Below, one piece after another: positions 54,908 to 63,242 of a stretch of 64,000 bases of DNA. Every line of letters starts with the position of its first letter. The stretch's first letter is position 1. The DNA is from Streptacidiphilus jeojiense (GTDB lineage: Bacteria; Actinomycetota; Actinomycetes; Streptomycetales; Streptomycetaceae). The translations under genes were made by a program, and so were the position numbers. The stretch lies in contig NZ_JOEH01000016.1 of assembly GCF_000719095.1 (NCBI RefSeq), forward strand, positions 248,001 to 312,000, given 5' to 3'. Below the pieces are notes generated by a model. That model searched no databases. It was not told the DNA's origin and saw only the letters and a program-made list of their open reading frames with translations.

Positions 54908-55780
54908 ATGACCGATAGCGCGTCGGGGTGGATGAGCACAGCCGTGCGTCTTGAGCCGATCCAGCCGGTGGACCTGCGGACCGACCGTCCGCAGTCGGCA
55001 CGGATGTACGACTTCCTGCTCGGCGGGAAGACCAACTTCCCGGTGGACCGCGCGGTCGCCGAGCAGGCGCTGGCCGCCTACCCCGGGCTGCGCACGGTGA
55101 CCCGGATGAACCGGGCCTTCATGCGGATCGCGGTGGAGTTCCTGGCCAGGCAGGGGATCACCCAGTTCCTGGACATCGGCACCGGCATCCCGACCACGCC
55201 CAATGTGCACGAGATCGCCCAGGGCATCCACCCGGACGCCCGCATCGTCTACACCGACAACGACCCGATCGTGCTCGCCCACGCCCGTGCGCTGCTCACC
55301 GGGACCACCGGCGAGGGCCGGGTGGACTACATCGAGGCGGACCTGCGGCAGCCGCAGCAGATCCTCGGCCACAGCTGCCTGACCGGCGAGCAGCCGGCGC
55401 TCGACCTGGACCGCCCGGTCGCACTGCAGCTGATCTCGGTGCTGCACTTCGTCCCGGACCAGGACGAACCGTACGCCCTGGTCCGGGAGTTGCTGAAGCC
55501 GCTGGCCCCCGGCAGCTACCTGGTGCTGTCGCACGCCACCGCCGACAGCAACCCGGAGGCGGTCAACCGGGGCGCGGACACCTACCGCGCGGCGGGCGTC
55601 CGCTTCCAGACCCGCGACCGCGCCGAGGTCGAGGCCTTCGCGGACGGCCTGGAGCTGCTCGCCCCCGGCGTCGCCACGCCCACCACCTGGTGGCCCGCCT
55701 TCGCCGGGGACGCCGCACTCCCCTACGCCGACGACCCGGCCGTCGACGACGCCTACCTGCTGATCGCCCGCAAACCCTGA
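54908..55780 (+). CDS. SAM-dependent methyltransferase, DUF574 type
   Basis: 290 residues from ATG 54908 (AAGGGTGG upstream). The family's opening, PQSARMYDFLLGGKTNFPVDRAVAEQALAAYP, is followed by the SAM-binding FLDIGTGIPTTPNVHEIAQ and VYTDNDPIVLAHA, and ends in ADDPAVDDAYLLIARKP. These proteins are abundant in streptomycetes and mostly uncharacterised. The substrate is unknown. It is divergent from the chitinase gene. Confidence 0.85.
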   Translation: MTDSASGWMSTAVRLEPIQPVDLRTDRPQSARMYDFLLGGKTNFPVDRAVAEQALAAYPGLRTVTRMNRAFMRIAVEFLARQGITQFLDIGTGIPTTPNVHEIAQGIHPDARIVYTDNDPIVLAHARALLTGTTGEGRVDYIEADLRQPQQILGHSCLTGEQPALDLDRPVALQLISVLHFVPDQDEPYALVRELLKPLAPGSYLVLSHATADSNPEAVNRGADTYRAAGVRFQTRDRAEVEAFADGLELLAPGVATPTTWWPAFAGDAALPYADDPAVDDAYLLIARKP

Positions 55781-55795
55781 TCCCCGGGGTTCAGC

Positions 55796-56761
55796 TCAGC
55801 GCACTCGGCCGCGCGGCTTCAGCGGCAGGTCGGGAAGGGCCGGGGCGGGGATGGGGGCGCCGTCGTAGCCGTGCACCTCGCCGAAGCGGGAGCCGGTCAT
55901 CCAGGCCTCGCGGGCCTCGGTGATCTCGTCGCCGCTGCGGGCCACGAAGTTCCACCACATCACCAGCTTCTCCTCGAACGGCTCGCCGCCGAGCAGCAGC
56001 AGGCCGCTGTCGGCCGCGGCGCGCAGCGGCAGCTCGCGGCGTCCGCAGCCCAGGTAGAGCATCGAGCCGCGCTGCACCGGCACCCCGTCCACCTCGGCGT
56101 CGCCCGACATCACCAGCACCGCGTACTCGAAGTCGGGCTGCAGCGGCAGCCGCGCCGAGGCGCCGGCGGCCAGCGTGAGGTCGGCGCCGACCAGCGGCGA
56201 GTAGGTCCGGCCCGGCGAGCGGGCGCCGTCGAGCTCGCCCATGATCACGGTGGCGTGCAGCCCGGGCGCGGTGACCTCGGGCAGCACCGGGTGGTGCTCG
56301 AAGTGCGGCTCGGTGTGCCGGTCCGCGTCGGGGAGGGCCACCCAGAGCTGCGCGCCGTGCAGCAGCGGGGAGTGCGGGGACGGGGACTGCTCGGAGTGCG
56401 CGATGGCCCGACCCGCCGTCATCAGCCCAAGCTCGCGCGGCCGGACGGTGGCCAGGCTGCCGAGGCTGTCCCGGTGCTGCACCTCGCCGTCGTGCAGCCA
56501 GCTGACGGTCTGCAGGCCGATGTGCGGGTGCGGGGCCACCTGCATCCCCGGCTCGCTGGCGATGTCGTCGGGCCCGTAGTGGTCCACGAAGCACCAGGCG
56601 CCGACCATCCTCCGCCCCAGGTTCGGCAGCAGCCGCCGCACCACGGTGCTGCCACCCAGCGGCACCTGCCGGCCCGTCAGCAGCTCGTGCACCGGCTCCG
56701 CCGCAACGTCCTCACGCCCACCGCACACCCGCGCCTGCGGCGCGGTCTCCAGGTTGCTCAT
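55796..56761 (-). CDS. pirin family protein
   Basis: 321 residues from ATG 56761 with AAGGTG seven bases before it; the frame continues upstream but enters the HNH gene's shadow. The bicupin metal site is visible in HPHIGLQTVSWLHDGEVQHRDSLG and in GRAIAHSEQSP. LHGAQLWVALPDADRH and the C-terminal cupin LLLGGEPFEEKLVMWWNFVARS complete the pirin pattern. Pirins act as quercetinases or as iron-dependent regulators. The role is unknown here. Confidence 0.9.
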   Translation of the reverse strand: MSNLETAPQARVCGGREDVAAEPVHELLTGRQVPLGGSTVVRRLLPNLGRRMVGAWCFVDHYGPDDIASEPGMQVAPHPHIGLQTVSWLHDGEVQHRDSLGSLATVRPRELGLMTAGRAIAHSEQSPSPHSPLLHGAQLWVALPDADRHTEPHFEHHPVLPEVTAPGLHATVIMGELDGARSPGRTYSPLVGADLTLAAGASARLPLQPDFEYAVLVMSGDAEVDGVPVQRGSMLYLGCGRRELPLRAAADSGLLLLGGEPFEEKLVMWWNFVARSGDEITEAREAWMTGSRFGEVHGYDGAPIPAPALPDLPLKPRGRVR

Positions 56762-56772
56762 ACCATCGCACC

Positions 56773-57489
56773 TTAGCCGGAACGGCGGGCCAGCCAACGC
56801 AGGCTCTCCCGTTCGGGCTCCCCCATGACCAGGGCGGCACCGGGCTGCTCGCGCAGCGCCTGCATCGCATGCAGCACGTCGGCGAAGGGCTGGATCGCCA
56901 GCGCGTCCGCCACCTGGCCGGCCTCCGCACCCTGCGCGGAACCGAGCTGGTGGTGGATGTCGCGCAGCATGGACCGGCAGCGGACGAAGGCCGCCGCCCT
57001 CCCGTCCACCAGTGCCCTCCGGTTCAGACCGAAGACGTCGATGGTGACCGCGCCCTTCTCCGAACGCGGCCGGTACTCCCCGGACCGCAGCACCAGTTGT
57101 AGGTGGTCCGCCGGATCCTCCTGGGTGGGATCGACCAGGAGGCAGTCGCCGGAGGCGTCGACGGGGAAGCGGTCGCGTTTGTGGTTGCTGTTGCAGTGCG
57201 TGCAGGCCAGCAGGTGGTTGACCCAGACGAACGCCTTCAGCGGGTTCCGGGCCAGCGGCTCGAAGTGGTCGATGGACGCACCGTGGCTGTCCCCGCAGTA
57301 CATGCACCGCTGGACGCCGGGGGCCATCCGCTCCAGCGCCTCGCGCAACTGCCTGCGTAACGCGGCCGCCCCCGACCAGGCCCGGCGCGCCTGCTCGGCG
57401 GTGGCACCGCTGCGGACCAGGGCGGCGGTGCGCGACACCAGCCGGCGGTCCAGCCGCTCCTCCAGGGCCGGCCTCCTCAGTGGGATCAT
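56773..57489 (-). CDS. HNH endonuclease of an ATPase/HNH pair (PtuB-like, Septu candidate)
   Basis: 238 residues. The HNH fold is clear: zinc Cys pair CMYC at 62-65, IDHFEPLA with His75, VNHLLACTHCN with Cys96 and Cys99, and the following NHKRDRF at about 102-108. The layout (small HNH, YCG-x5-IDHFEP and HLLACTHCNSNHK) is like PtuB nucleases of the Septu anti-phage system. The ATG at 57489 shares one base with the ATPase stop (TGATG), so translation is coupled and equimolar products are likely. It would be the killing or DNA-cutting effector released by the ATPase partner. The alternative is a repair or mobile-element HNH protein. Confidence 0.78.
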   Translation of the reverse strand: MIPLRRPALEERLDRRLVSRTAALVRSGATAEQARRAWSGAAALRRQLREALERMAPGVQRCMYCGDSHGASIDHFEPLARNPLKAFVWVNHLLACTHCNSNHKRDRFPVDASGDCLLVDPTQEDPADHLQLVLRSGEYRPRSEKGAVTIDVFGLNRRALVDGRAAAFVRCRSMLRDIHHQLGSAQGAEAGQVADALAIQPFADVLHAMQALREQPGAALVMGEPERESLRWLARRSG

Positions 57490-58856
57490 CAGCGCCGGGC
57501 CAGGCGGGCGGACACCTCGATCACCCGGGCGCTGAGCGAACTGTTGAGCTTGCTGCTCAGCTCCTCGTACTCGGCGAGCTCCGCCTCGGAGGCCGCGCCG
57601 TTGAGCACCCGGCCCTCCAGATCGCCGATCCGCCGGCGGGCCCGCTCGGCCACGGCGGAGTACGGGCTCTCCAGCCCGAACAGCTCGGAGAGCACGGCGT
57701 CGTCCCCGCTCCCGTAGACCACCCGGCTGTAGAGGTCGTCGTCGACGACCTCCGGAGCGGCGTCCTCGTCCGGCGCAGCCAGGCGGATCAGGCCGCCGGG
57801 GTCCGCCGCCTGGCAGACGTAGGGGCTGTGGGTGGTGACGATGAACTGGATCCGCGGGAAGTGCGTCCTCAGCCAGTCACCGACGCGCTGCTGCCAGGTG
57901 ACGTGCAGATGCGCGTCGACCTCGTCGATGAGCACCACCCCGGCCCTGGGGACGACCACCCGACCGTCCTTGCGCTCCACCACCGGTTCGGCCGGGTGCA
58001 GCGGGCCGAGCGTCTCCCAGACCAGGTTGACCACCATGGCGACAGCCGTCCGGTAGCCGTCGCTCATCTCCTGCAGCGCGAACTCCCGCCCGCCGCGCTC
58101 GACCCACAGACCCTGCGAGTCGACCCGGGAGACCCGGAACCCGTCCGGGAGCAGTCCGTCGCCGAGCAGGGCCAGCACCGCGTCGATGATCTCGGCCGAG
58201 CCCGCCCGCCCCTCCAGGCTGCGGTGGTGCTCACCGACCAGCCAGGCCACCCCTTCGGCAAGGGCGGCGTCGTTGTCGAAGAGGGTGGCGAAGGTGGCGG
58301 CGTCCTGCCCGCCGTCCCTGGCCAGGCGCCGGAACGGACCGTAGCCGACGAACATCCCGTCGGTCAGGCTGTCCCACTCCGGGTCGGCGATCGCGACGCG
58401 CACCGGTTTCCGGCCCCGGCCGCCTGTGGACCGCAGGGTGAGCCTGCGGTTCCAGACCGGCTGCGGGGGGCGCTTGCCGGAACGGCTCCTGGCGTCGACC
58501 CAGACGCACTCGGTACGGATCTCCCCGTGCCCGGCCCCGTCCGCCGGCCTGCCGCTGCCCGGCCTGCCGCCCAGCAGGAACTCGATGTCGTCCGGGTCGG
58601 CGTCCATGGTCAGCCGGATCCGGCTGGGCGTCGCCGTCGGCCACGCGTGCAGGTCGGGGGCGAGCGGATAGGCCACGGACGGGGTGCACAGAGCTATTGC
58701 GAGCGCCTTGAGCAGGGTCGACTTCCCGGAACCGTTGCGGCCGGCCAGAACCGTCCAGCCGGCGTGGGTCCCATCGGGGCGGGTGAGCGCCAGATCGACC
58801 GAGCGGGCCCCGTGGAACCCGCGGATCCCGTCGATCTGGACTCTCGACACGTACAC
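57489..58856 (-). CDS. AAA/SMC-like ATPase of the same pair (PtuA-like, Septu candidate)
   Basis: 455 residues from GTG 58856 (GGGGAG upstream; a second GTG lies two codons in). Walker A GRNGSGKS is at 39-46, the ABC-like signature MSDGYR at 264-269, Walker B VVLIDE at 307-312 with the DAHLH that follows, and the H-switch TTHSP at 341-345. The start, VQIDGIRGFHGARSVDLAL, is the usual first strand of RecF/OLD-type ATPases, but no TOPRIM nuclease follows; the nuclease is the separate HNH protein. This is the arrangement of PtuA-PtuB. The pair sits between pirin and a transporter gene with no mobile-element signs. Confidence 0.8.
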   Translation of the reverse strand: MYVSRVQIDGIRGFHGARSVDLALTRPDGTHAGWTVLAGRNGSGKSTLLKALAIALCTPSVAYPLAPDLHAWPTATPSRIRLTMDADPDDIEFLLGGRPGSGRPADGAGHGEIRTECVWVDARSRSGKRPPQPVWNRRLTLRSTGGRGRKPVRVAIADPEWDSLTDGMFVGYGPFRRLARDGGQDAATFATLFDNDAALAEGVAWLVGEHHRSLEGRAGSAEIIDAVLALLGDGLLPDGFRVSRVDSQGLWVERGGREFALQEMSDGYRTAVAMVVNLVWETLGPLHPAEPVVERKDGRVVVPRAGVVLIDEVDAHLHVTWQQRVGDWLRTHFPRIQFIVTTHSPYVCQAADPGGLIRLAAPDEDAAPEVVDDDLYSRVVYGSGDDAVLSELFGLESPYSAVAERARRRIGDLEGRVLNGAASEAELAEYEELSSKLNSSLSARVIEVSARLARR

Positions 58857-58951
58857 CCGTGGTCTCCCCTTCCGTGCCGCCGGCCGTCACGGGCCGCTGT
58901 GACGAGACTAGCCGGACCGGCAGCGCGACGAGCGTCCTGCGGAGCCGGGTC

Positions 58952-60274
58952 CTAGGTCTGCGGCGGCTGGTCGTGCACGCTCGCCGCGGCGTCGGCCTCG
59001 GCGGCGATCAGTGCGGCCCGGACGTCCTCGTCGACGTGCTGGCGGGTCTTCAGGTAGCCGACCGTGGTGTTGGTGACGGCGACCAGGGGGACGGCGACCA
59101 CCGCGCCGCCGATGCCGCCGATCACCGATCCGATGGTCACCGACAGCACCACCGCGATGGGGTGCACCCGGACCGCGCGGCCCAGGATCAGCGGCTGCAG
59201 CAGGTGGCCCTCGATCTGCTGCACCGCCAGCAGCACCGCCAGCACCATCGCCGCGGTGAACACCCCGTTGGTCACCAGCCCGATCAGCACCGCGACGGTG
59301 CCGGTGACCAGGGCCCCGACCAGCGGGACGAAGGCACCGAGGAAGATCAGCACCGAGATCGGCAGCGCCAGCGGCACCCCGAGCAGATAGATGCCGATGC
59401 CGATCGACGCCGAGTCGATGAACGCCACCAGCACCGTGCCCCGGACGTAGGCGGTCAGCGTGGACCAGGCCCGCGGCCCGGCCCCGGCCATCCCGCGCCG
59501 GGCGCTCGGCGGGAACAGCCGCAGCAGCCAGCCCCAGATCCGCTCGCCGTCGTAGATCAGGAAGAAGGTGCAGAACGCCGCGAGGAACACCCCGGTCAGG
59601 ATCTCGATCACGATGCCCACGGTGGAGAAGCCGAAGGAGGTGATCTGGTCGCTGTTGGTGCCGATCGCCTTGGACAGCTGCCCCGCGAACTCGTTGATCT
59701 GTTTGTCGGTCAGATGCATCGGCCCGTGGGTGAGCCAGGTGCGGATCTGCGAGATGCCGTTCTGGACCTTGCCGGTGACCTCGTTGAGGTTGGTGGTCAC
59801 CTGCCAGCCGACGAACCAGCCGACCAGGCCGATGCCGATCAGGCCCCCGATGAAGGTCATCGCGGCGGCCAGCCCCCTGGGCACCCCGTGCCGCCGCAGC
59901 CAGGCCACGGTGGGCTGCAGCAGCGCGCTGATCAGCAGCGCCGCGATGAAGGCGAAGGCGACGATGCGCAGCGTCTGGACCACGCGGAACAGCACGTAGA
60001 CGCCGGCGCCGACGATCAGCAGCCGCCACATCAGCTCGGCGGTGACCCTGAGCGACCAGGGCACGGCCTCGGTCGGGCTGCTGGGCCTGGCGGGATAGTG
60101 CGACAGGCCGTTCTCCACCGCGGGGAGGGCCGGGACCGGCGGCGGGTCGTTGCGGTGTTCGGCGACCTTGACGTCGGCCTCGACCTCGCGGCGCCGGTGC
60201 TCCAGCCGCGAGGCGATCCGCGAGAGCAGCGACGCCCCCCAAGCCACCGGTCCGCTGTGCTGCTCGCCTGGCAT
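58952..60274 (-). CDS. AI-2E family transporter (PerM/YdiK type)
   Basis: 440 residues. A polar N-tail of about 85 residues is followed by paired helices from LRVTAELMWRLLIVGAGVYVLF and IVAFAFIAALLISALLQP, a long soluble insert (NLNEVTGKVQNGISQIRTWL), and the C-terminal bundle with FLGAFVPLVGALVTGTVAVLIGL and VQQIEGHLLQPLILGRAVRVHPIAV, the family signature. Most members are exporters or ion antiporters, and few truly handle AI-2. The substrate is unknown. Confidence 0.9.
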   Translation of the reverse strand: MPGEQHSGPVAWGASLLSRIASRLEHRRREVEADVKVAEHRNDPPPVPALPAVENGLSHYPARPSSPTEAVPWSLRVTAELMWRLLIVGAGVYVLFRVVQTLRIVAFAFIAALLISALLQPTVAWLRRHGVPRGLAAAMTFIGGLIGIGLVGWFVGWQVTTNLNEVTGKVQNGISQIRTWLTHGPMHLTDKQINEFAGQLSKAIGTNSDQITSFGFSTVGIVIEILTGVFLAAFCTFFLIYDGERIWGWLLRLFPPSARRGMAGAGPRAWSTLTAYVRGTVLVAFIDSASIGIGIYLLGVPLALPISVLIFLGAFVPLVGALVTGTVAVLIGLVTNGVFTAAMVLAVLLAVQQIEGHLLQPLILGRAVRVHPIAVVLSVTIGSVIGGIGGAVVAVPLVAVTNTTVGYLKTRQHVDEDVRAALIAAEADAAASVHDQPPQT

Positions 60275-60518
60275 CGCCGCCCCGCCCCCTTCACACCCGA
60301 TAGCCCCGTGAACCAGATGAAGTCCGCGCCCCGAACGCTACCCGGTGCTCACAGCGGTCACCGGGGCGGCCCACCGGAAAGCTGAGCCGGTCATCCTTCG
60401 ACAGCTGATCGGAAAATCCGGTCATTCTTGGCTTTATGGGTTTAGCCGGACAGAGATCGGGGGACGACCAGCATCAAGGCCGCTCCGCACACGGCGGCCG
60501 TTCCGTGGGAGATGTATC
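60275..60518 (-). promoter_or_regulatory. promoter region of the AI-2E transporter with a 12-bp direct repeat
   Basis: CCGGTCATCCTT at 60387-60398 and CCGGTCATTCTT at 60418-60429 differ at one base and are 31 bases apart (three helical turns), a spacing that suits a dimeric regulator. No gene was seen here. Confidence 0.4.
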
Positions 60519-60551
60519 GAAGCCCCCGATCGGACAGGGATCGGGGGCTTC
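60519..60551. terminator. terminator of the transglycosylase gene
   Basis: A perfect 13-bp stem (60519-60531 with 60539-60551, seven-base loop) located 45 bases beyond the stop at 60597 on the minus strand. Confidence 0.88.
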
Positions 60552-60596
60552 AACATGTCCGCGCGGCCGCGCCCTGCACGGCCTCGGGGCTACTCG

Positions 60597-61283
60597 TCAG
60601 TACGACTGGTGGACCTGCCAGTAGGCCCAGGCGTCGCACGGGCTGCCGTAGCGCGAGTCCATGTAGCTCAGGCCCCACTTGATCTGGGTCGCCGGATTGG
60701 TGCGCCAGTCCGATCCCGCCGAGGCCATCTTGCTCCCCGGCAGGGCCTGGACCAGGCCGTACGCGCCGGAGCTGGCATTGGTGGCGGTGTAGTCCCAGCC
60801 GCTCTCGCGCTCGACGATGTTGCTGAAGCAGGTGAACTGCGAGGCCGGGACGATCGACTGGGCTATCGCCTGCGCCGAACCGGCGGTGTAGGTCTTGGTG
60901 ACGGCCTCGCGGGCGGCGGCACGGCTGGCCGCGGCCTCCGCGTCGGCGCGGGCCTTGGCGGCCTTCGCAGCGGCGGCGGCCTTGTCCGCGTCGGACTTGG
61001 CCTTGGCGACCTGGGCGGCCTTGATCCGGGCGGCTTCGGCGGCGGCCTTCTGCGCGGCTGCGGTGGCGGACGCCTGCTGGGCGTCGGCCTGCATGGCGAT
61101 GTTCTCGCTCACCGTCTGGGCCTGCTCGCCGGACGGGATCTCGGCGAGAAGAGTGGATCCTGCGACATCGGCTGTCTGAACGGTGGGCTTGGTGTCGCCG
61201 GAGGCGACGCCGACCACGGCTCCGACGGCAGTGACGGCGGTGGCGGAGGCCACAGCCACACCCCGAACCGAAATCCGGTTCAC
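60597..61283 (-). CDS. secreted SLT-type lytic transglycosylase with Ala-rich coiled coil
   Basis: 228 residues from GTG 61283 (AAGGA upstream). A signal peptide-like start (VNRISVRGVAVASATAVTAVGAVVGVASG) is followed by an Ala/Lys/Asp-rich coiled coil of about 90 residues (AEAARIKAAQVAKAKSDADKAAAAAK). The C-terminal lysozyme-fold domain contains IVERESGWDY with the catalytic Glu, SGAYGLVQALPGSKM and INWGL-type IKWGLSYMDSRYGSPCDAWAYWQ. Such proteins cleave peptidoglycan during growth and germination in streptomycetes. The 5' leader can form a long hairpin next to the ribosome site. Confidence 0.88.
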   Translation of the reverse strand: MNRISVRGVAVASATAVTAVGAVVGVASGDTKPTVQTADVAGSTLLAEIPSGEQAQTVSENIAMQADAQQASATAAAQKAAAEAARIKAAQVAKAKSDADKAAAAAKAAKARADAEAAASRAAAREAVTKTYTAGSAQAIAQSIVPASQFTCFSNIVERESGWDYTATNASSGAYGLVQALPGSKMASAGSDWRTNPATQIKWGLSYMDSRYGSPCDAWAYWQVHQSY

Positions 61284-61644
61284 ACGGTTTCCTTCCAGCG
61301 TCGTCCGTGTGGTGACCGCACGGACGAACCCCACCCCTGACGCTGGCCTCCCCGCTGCGATGGTCACGGGAGACACGGGCCCGGAGCGCCTCGAAGGGAA
61401 CGGGGCGCCAACGAACTCGGGCGGCGTACGACCGGACTTTTCACTCTGACGAGTGGTCAGTCCTGTCCCACGCGGGGCCTGACAGAACCCACACCTTGCC
61501 CGACTCGGACGGCCCGGCGCAATTCCCGGTTGCGTGGTGAAGCTCACATGGCGGATGGGGCAGGAAGTTCGGCCGAACCCCTGTGGGACAGCTGGTGCCA
61601 TGGTTACGATCGGACAACTTTGCCTCCGCGCCGAACCACAACAA
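61284..61644 (-). promoter_or_regulatory. leader and promoter region of the transglycosylase gene
   Basis: Nested hairpin 61295-61346: outer arms CCAGCGTC (61295-61302) and GACGCTGG (61339-61346), inner arms CGTCCGTG (61302-61309) and CACGGACG (61319-61326). It lies directly upstream of the ribosome site at 61290-61294 on the minus strand. Cell-wall hydrolase genes of streptomycetes are often controlled by the c-di-AMP (ydaO) riboswitch, but I could not find its conserved segments here. The rest of the region holds nothing else I recognise. Confidence 0.4.
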
Positions 61645-61713
61645 GGGGCGCGAGGAACTGCGCTGCCAACCATGCACCTAGGTGCACCGTCAGCCCGCAG
61701 CTCCCCGCGCCCC
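61645..61713 (-). terminator. terminator after phoH2 with diverged third copy of the repeated element
   Basis: 61645-61661 pairs with 61697-61713 (two non-Watson-Crick positions). A 14-bp palindrome TGCACCTAGGTGCA (61673-61686) sits in the loop. The left arm read in reverse is GCGCAGTTCCTCGCGCCCC (61645-61663), a one-base variant of the element at 26756 and 41984. Confidence 0.7.
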
Positions 61714-61725
61714 GGCCCGCAAGGC

Positions 61726-63057
61726 TCAGCTGTGGATGTCCTCCAGCAACTCCGTGACCAACGCGGCGATCGGCGACCGCTCCGACCGGTTCAAGGTCAC
61801 ATGTGCGAACAGCGGATGCCCCTTCAGCTTCTCCACCACCGCGACGACCCCGTCGTACCGCCCGACCCGCAGGTTGTCCCGCTGCGCCACGTCGTGGGTG
61901 AGCACCACCCGCGACCCCTGGCCGATCCGGGACAGCACCGTCAGCAGGACGTTCCGCTCCAGCGACTGCGCCTCGTCCACGATCACGAAGGCGTCGTGCA
62001 GCGAGCGCCCGCGGATGTGGGTGAGCGGGAGGACCTCCAGCATCCCCCGGGACAGCACCTCCTCGATCACGTCCGGCGTGGTCACCGCGGAGAGGGTGTC
62101 GAAGACCGCCTGGGCCCAGGGGCTCATCTTCTCCGACTCGGAACCGGGCAGGTATCCCAGCTCCTGCCCGCCCACCGCGTACAGCGGCCGGAAGACCATC
62201 ACCTTGCGGTGCTGCCGGCGCTCCAGCACGGCGTCCAGCCCGGCGCACAGCGCCAGCGCCGACTTGCCGGTGCCGGCCCGTCCGCCCATCGAGATGATGC
62301 CGATGTCCGGGTCCTGGAGCAGGTCCAGCGCGATCCGCTGCTCCGCGCTGCGGCCGCGCAGCCCGAAGACGTCGCGGTCCCCGCGCACCAGGCGCACCCT
62401 GCCGTCCGGCGTGACCCGTCCCAGGGCCTTGCCGCGCTCCGAGGTCAGCACCAGGCCGGTGTGCACCGGCAGCTCGCGCACCTCGGGGATGTCGACGGTG
62501 TCGGCGCTCCCGGCCTCGAACAGGGCGTCGACCTGTTCGCCGGAGACTGCCTGCTCGTGCATACCAGTCCAGCCGGAGGTGATCGCCAGTTCGGCGCGGT
62601 ACTCCTCCGCGAGCAGGCCGACCGAGCTGGCCTTGACCCGCATCGGCAGGTCCTTGGAGACGACGGTGACGTCGTAGCCCTCGGCCTGCAGGTTGCGGGC
62701 GACCGCCAGGATGCGGCTGTCGCTGTCCCCGAGCCGGTAGCCGGCCGGGAGGACGGACGGATCGGTGTGGTTCAGCTCGACCCGGATCGTTCCGCCGACG
62801 TCGCCCACGGGAATGGGGGCGTCGAGCCGTCCGTAGCGGACCCGGTAGTCGTCCAGCAGGCGCAGCGCCTGGCGGGCGAAGTAGCCGAGTTCCGGGTGGT
62901 GCCGCTTGGCCTCCAACTCCGTGACCACGACCACGGGGAGCACGACCTCGTGCTCCTCGAATCGCGTCATCGCGTTCGGGTCGGCCAGCAGAACGCTGGT
63001 GTCGAGGACGTACGTGCGCCGGTCTTGCTCACTCCGGCGGCTCTTGGAGCTGACCAC
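61726..63057 (-). CDS. phoH2: PIN-PhoH protein (PhoH2)
   Basis: 443 residues. The N-terminal PIN domain has the acidic residues in [21 protein letters not shown] and [11 protein letters not shown]. The C-terminal PhoH ATPase domain has Walker [29 protein letters not shown], and Walker B-like [12 protein letters not shown]. PhoH2 proteins are RNA helicase/RNase toxins in mycobacteria, where a short antitoxin ORF may precede them. None was seen here in the 185 bases upstream. A cytoplasmic RNA-processing role is inferred. Confidence 0.92.
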   Translation of the reverse strand: MVSSKSRRSEQDRRTYVLDTSVLLADPNAMTRFEEHEVVLPVVVVTELEAKRHHPELGYFARQALRLLDDYRVRYGRLDAPIPVGDVGGTIRVELNHTDPSVLPAGYRLGDSDSRILAVARNLQAEGYDVTVVSKDLPMRVKASSVGLLAEEYRAELAITSGWTGMHEQAVSGEQVDALFEAGSADTVDIPEVRELPVHTGLVLTSERGKALGRVTPDGRVRLVRGDRDVFGLRGRSAEQRIALDLLQDPDIGIISMGGRAGTGKSALALCAGLDAVLERRQHRKVMVFRPLYAVGGQELGYLPGSESEKMSPWAQAVFDTLSAVTTPDVIEEVLSRGMLEVLPLTHIRGRSLHDAFVIVDEAQSLERNVLLTVLSRIGQGSRVVLTHDVAQRDNLRVGRYDGVVAVVEKLKGHPLFAHVTLNRSERSPIAALVTELLEDIHS

Positions 63058-63242
63058 AGGGCCTCCCGGGCGGACGACCTGCTGTCATCCGCGGTTCGCC
63101 GGACCCTCGGGCCCCGATGGCCGAGGTCACGGTCTGACCCGGTTATTCCCCGGCTCGCCCGAACCCATGCCGATGGAAACGAACTGACGCCCCATCGTCA
63201 TCAGCCGTTCTTCGGCCGTTGGACAAGAAACCGGACCGCGGG

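Noticed and set aside
60436..60624. A 62-codon plus-strand frame between the transporter and transglycosylase genes
   Set aside because: It runs through the transglycosylase terminator and its antisense 3' end and has no family resemblance.
61284..61644. Possible c-di-AMP (ydaO) riboswitch before the transglycosylase gene
   Set aside because: The context fits, but I could not find the conserved paired segments of that riboswitch, so only a generic hairpin leader is reported.
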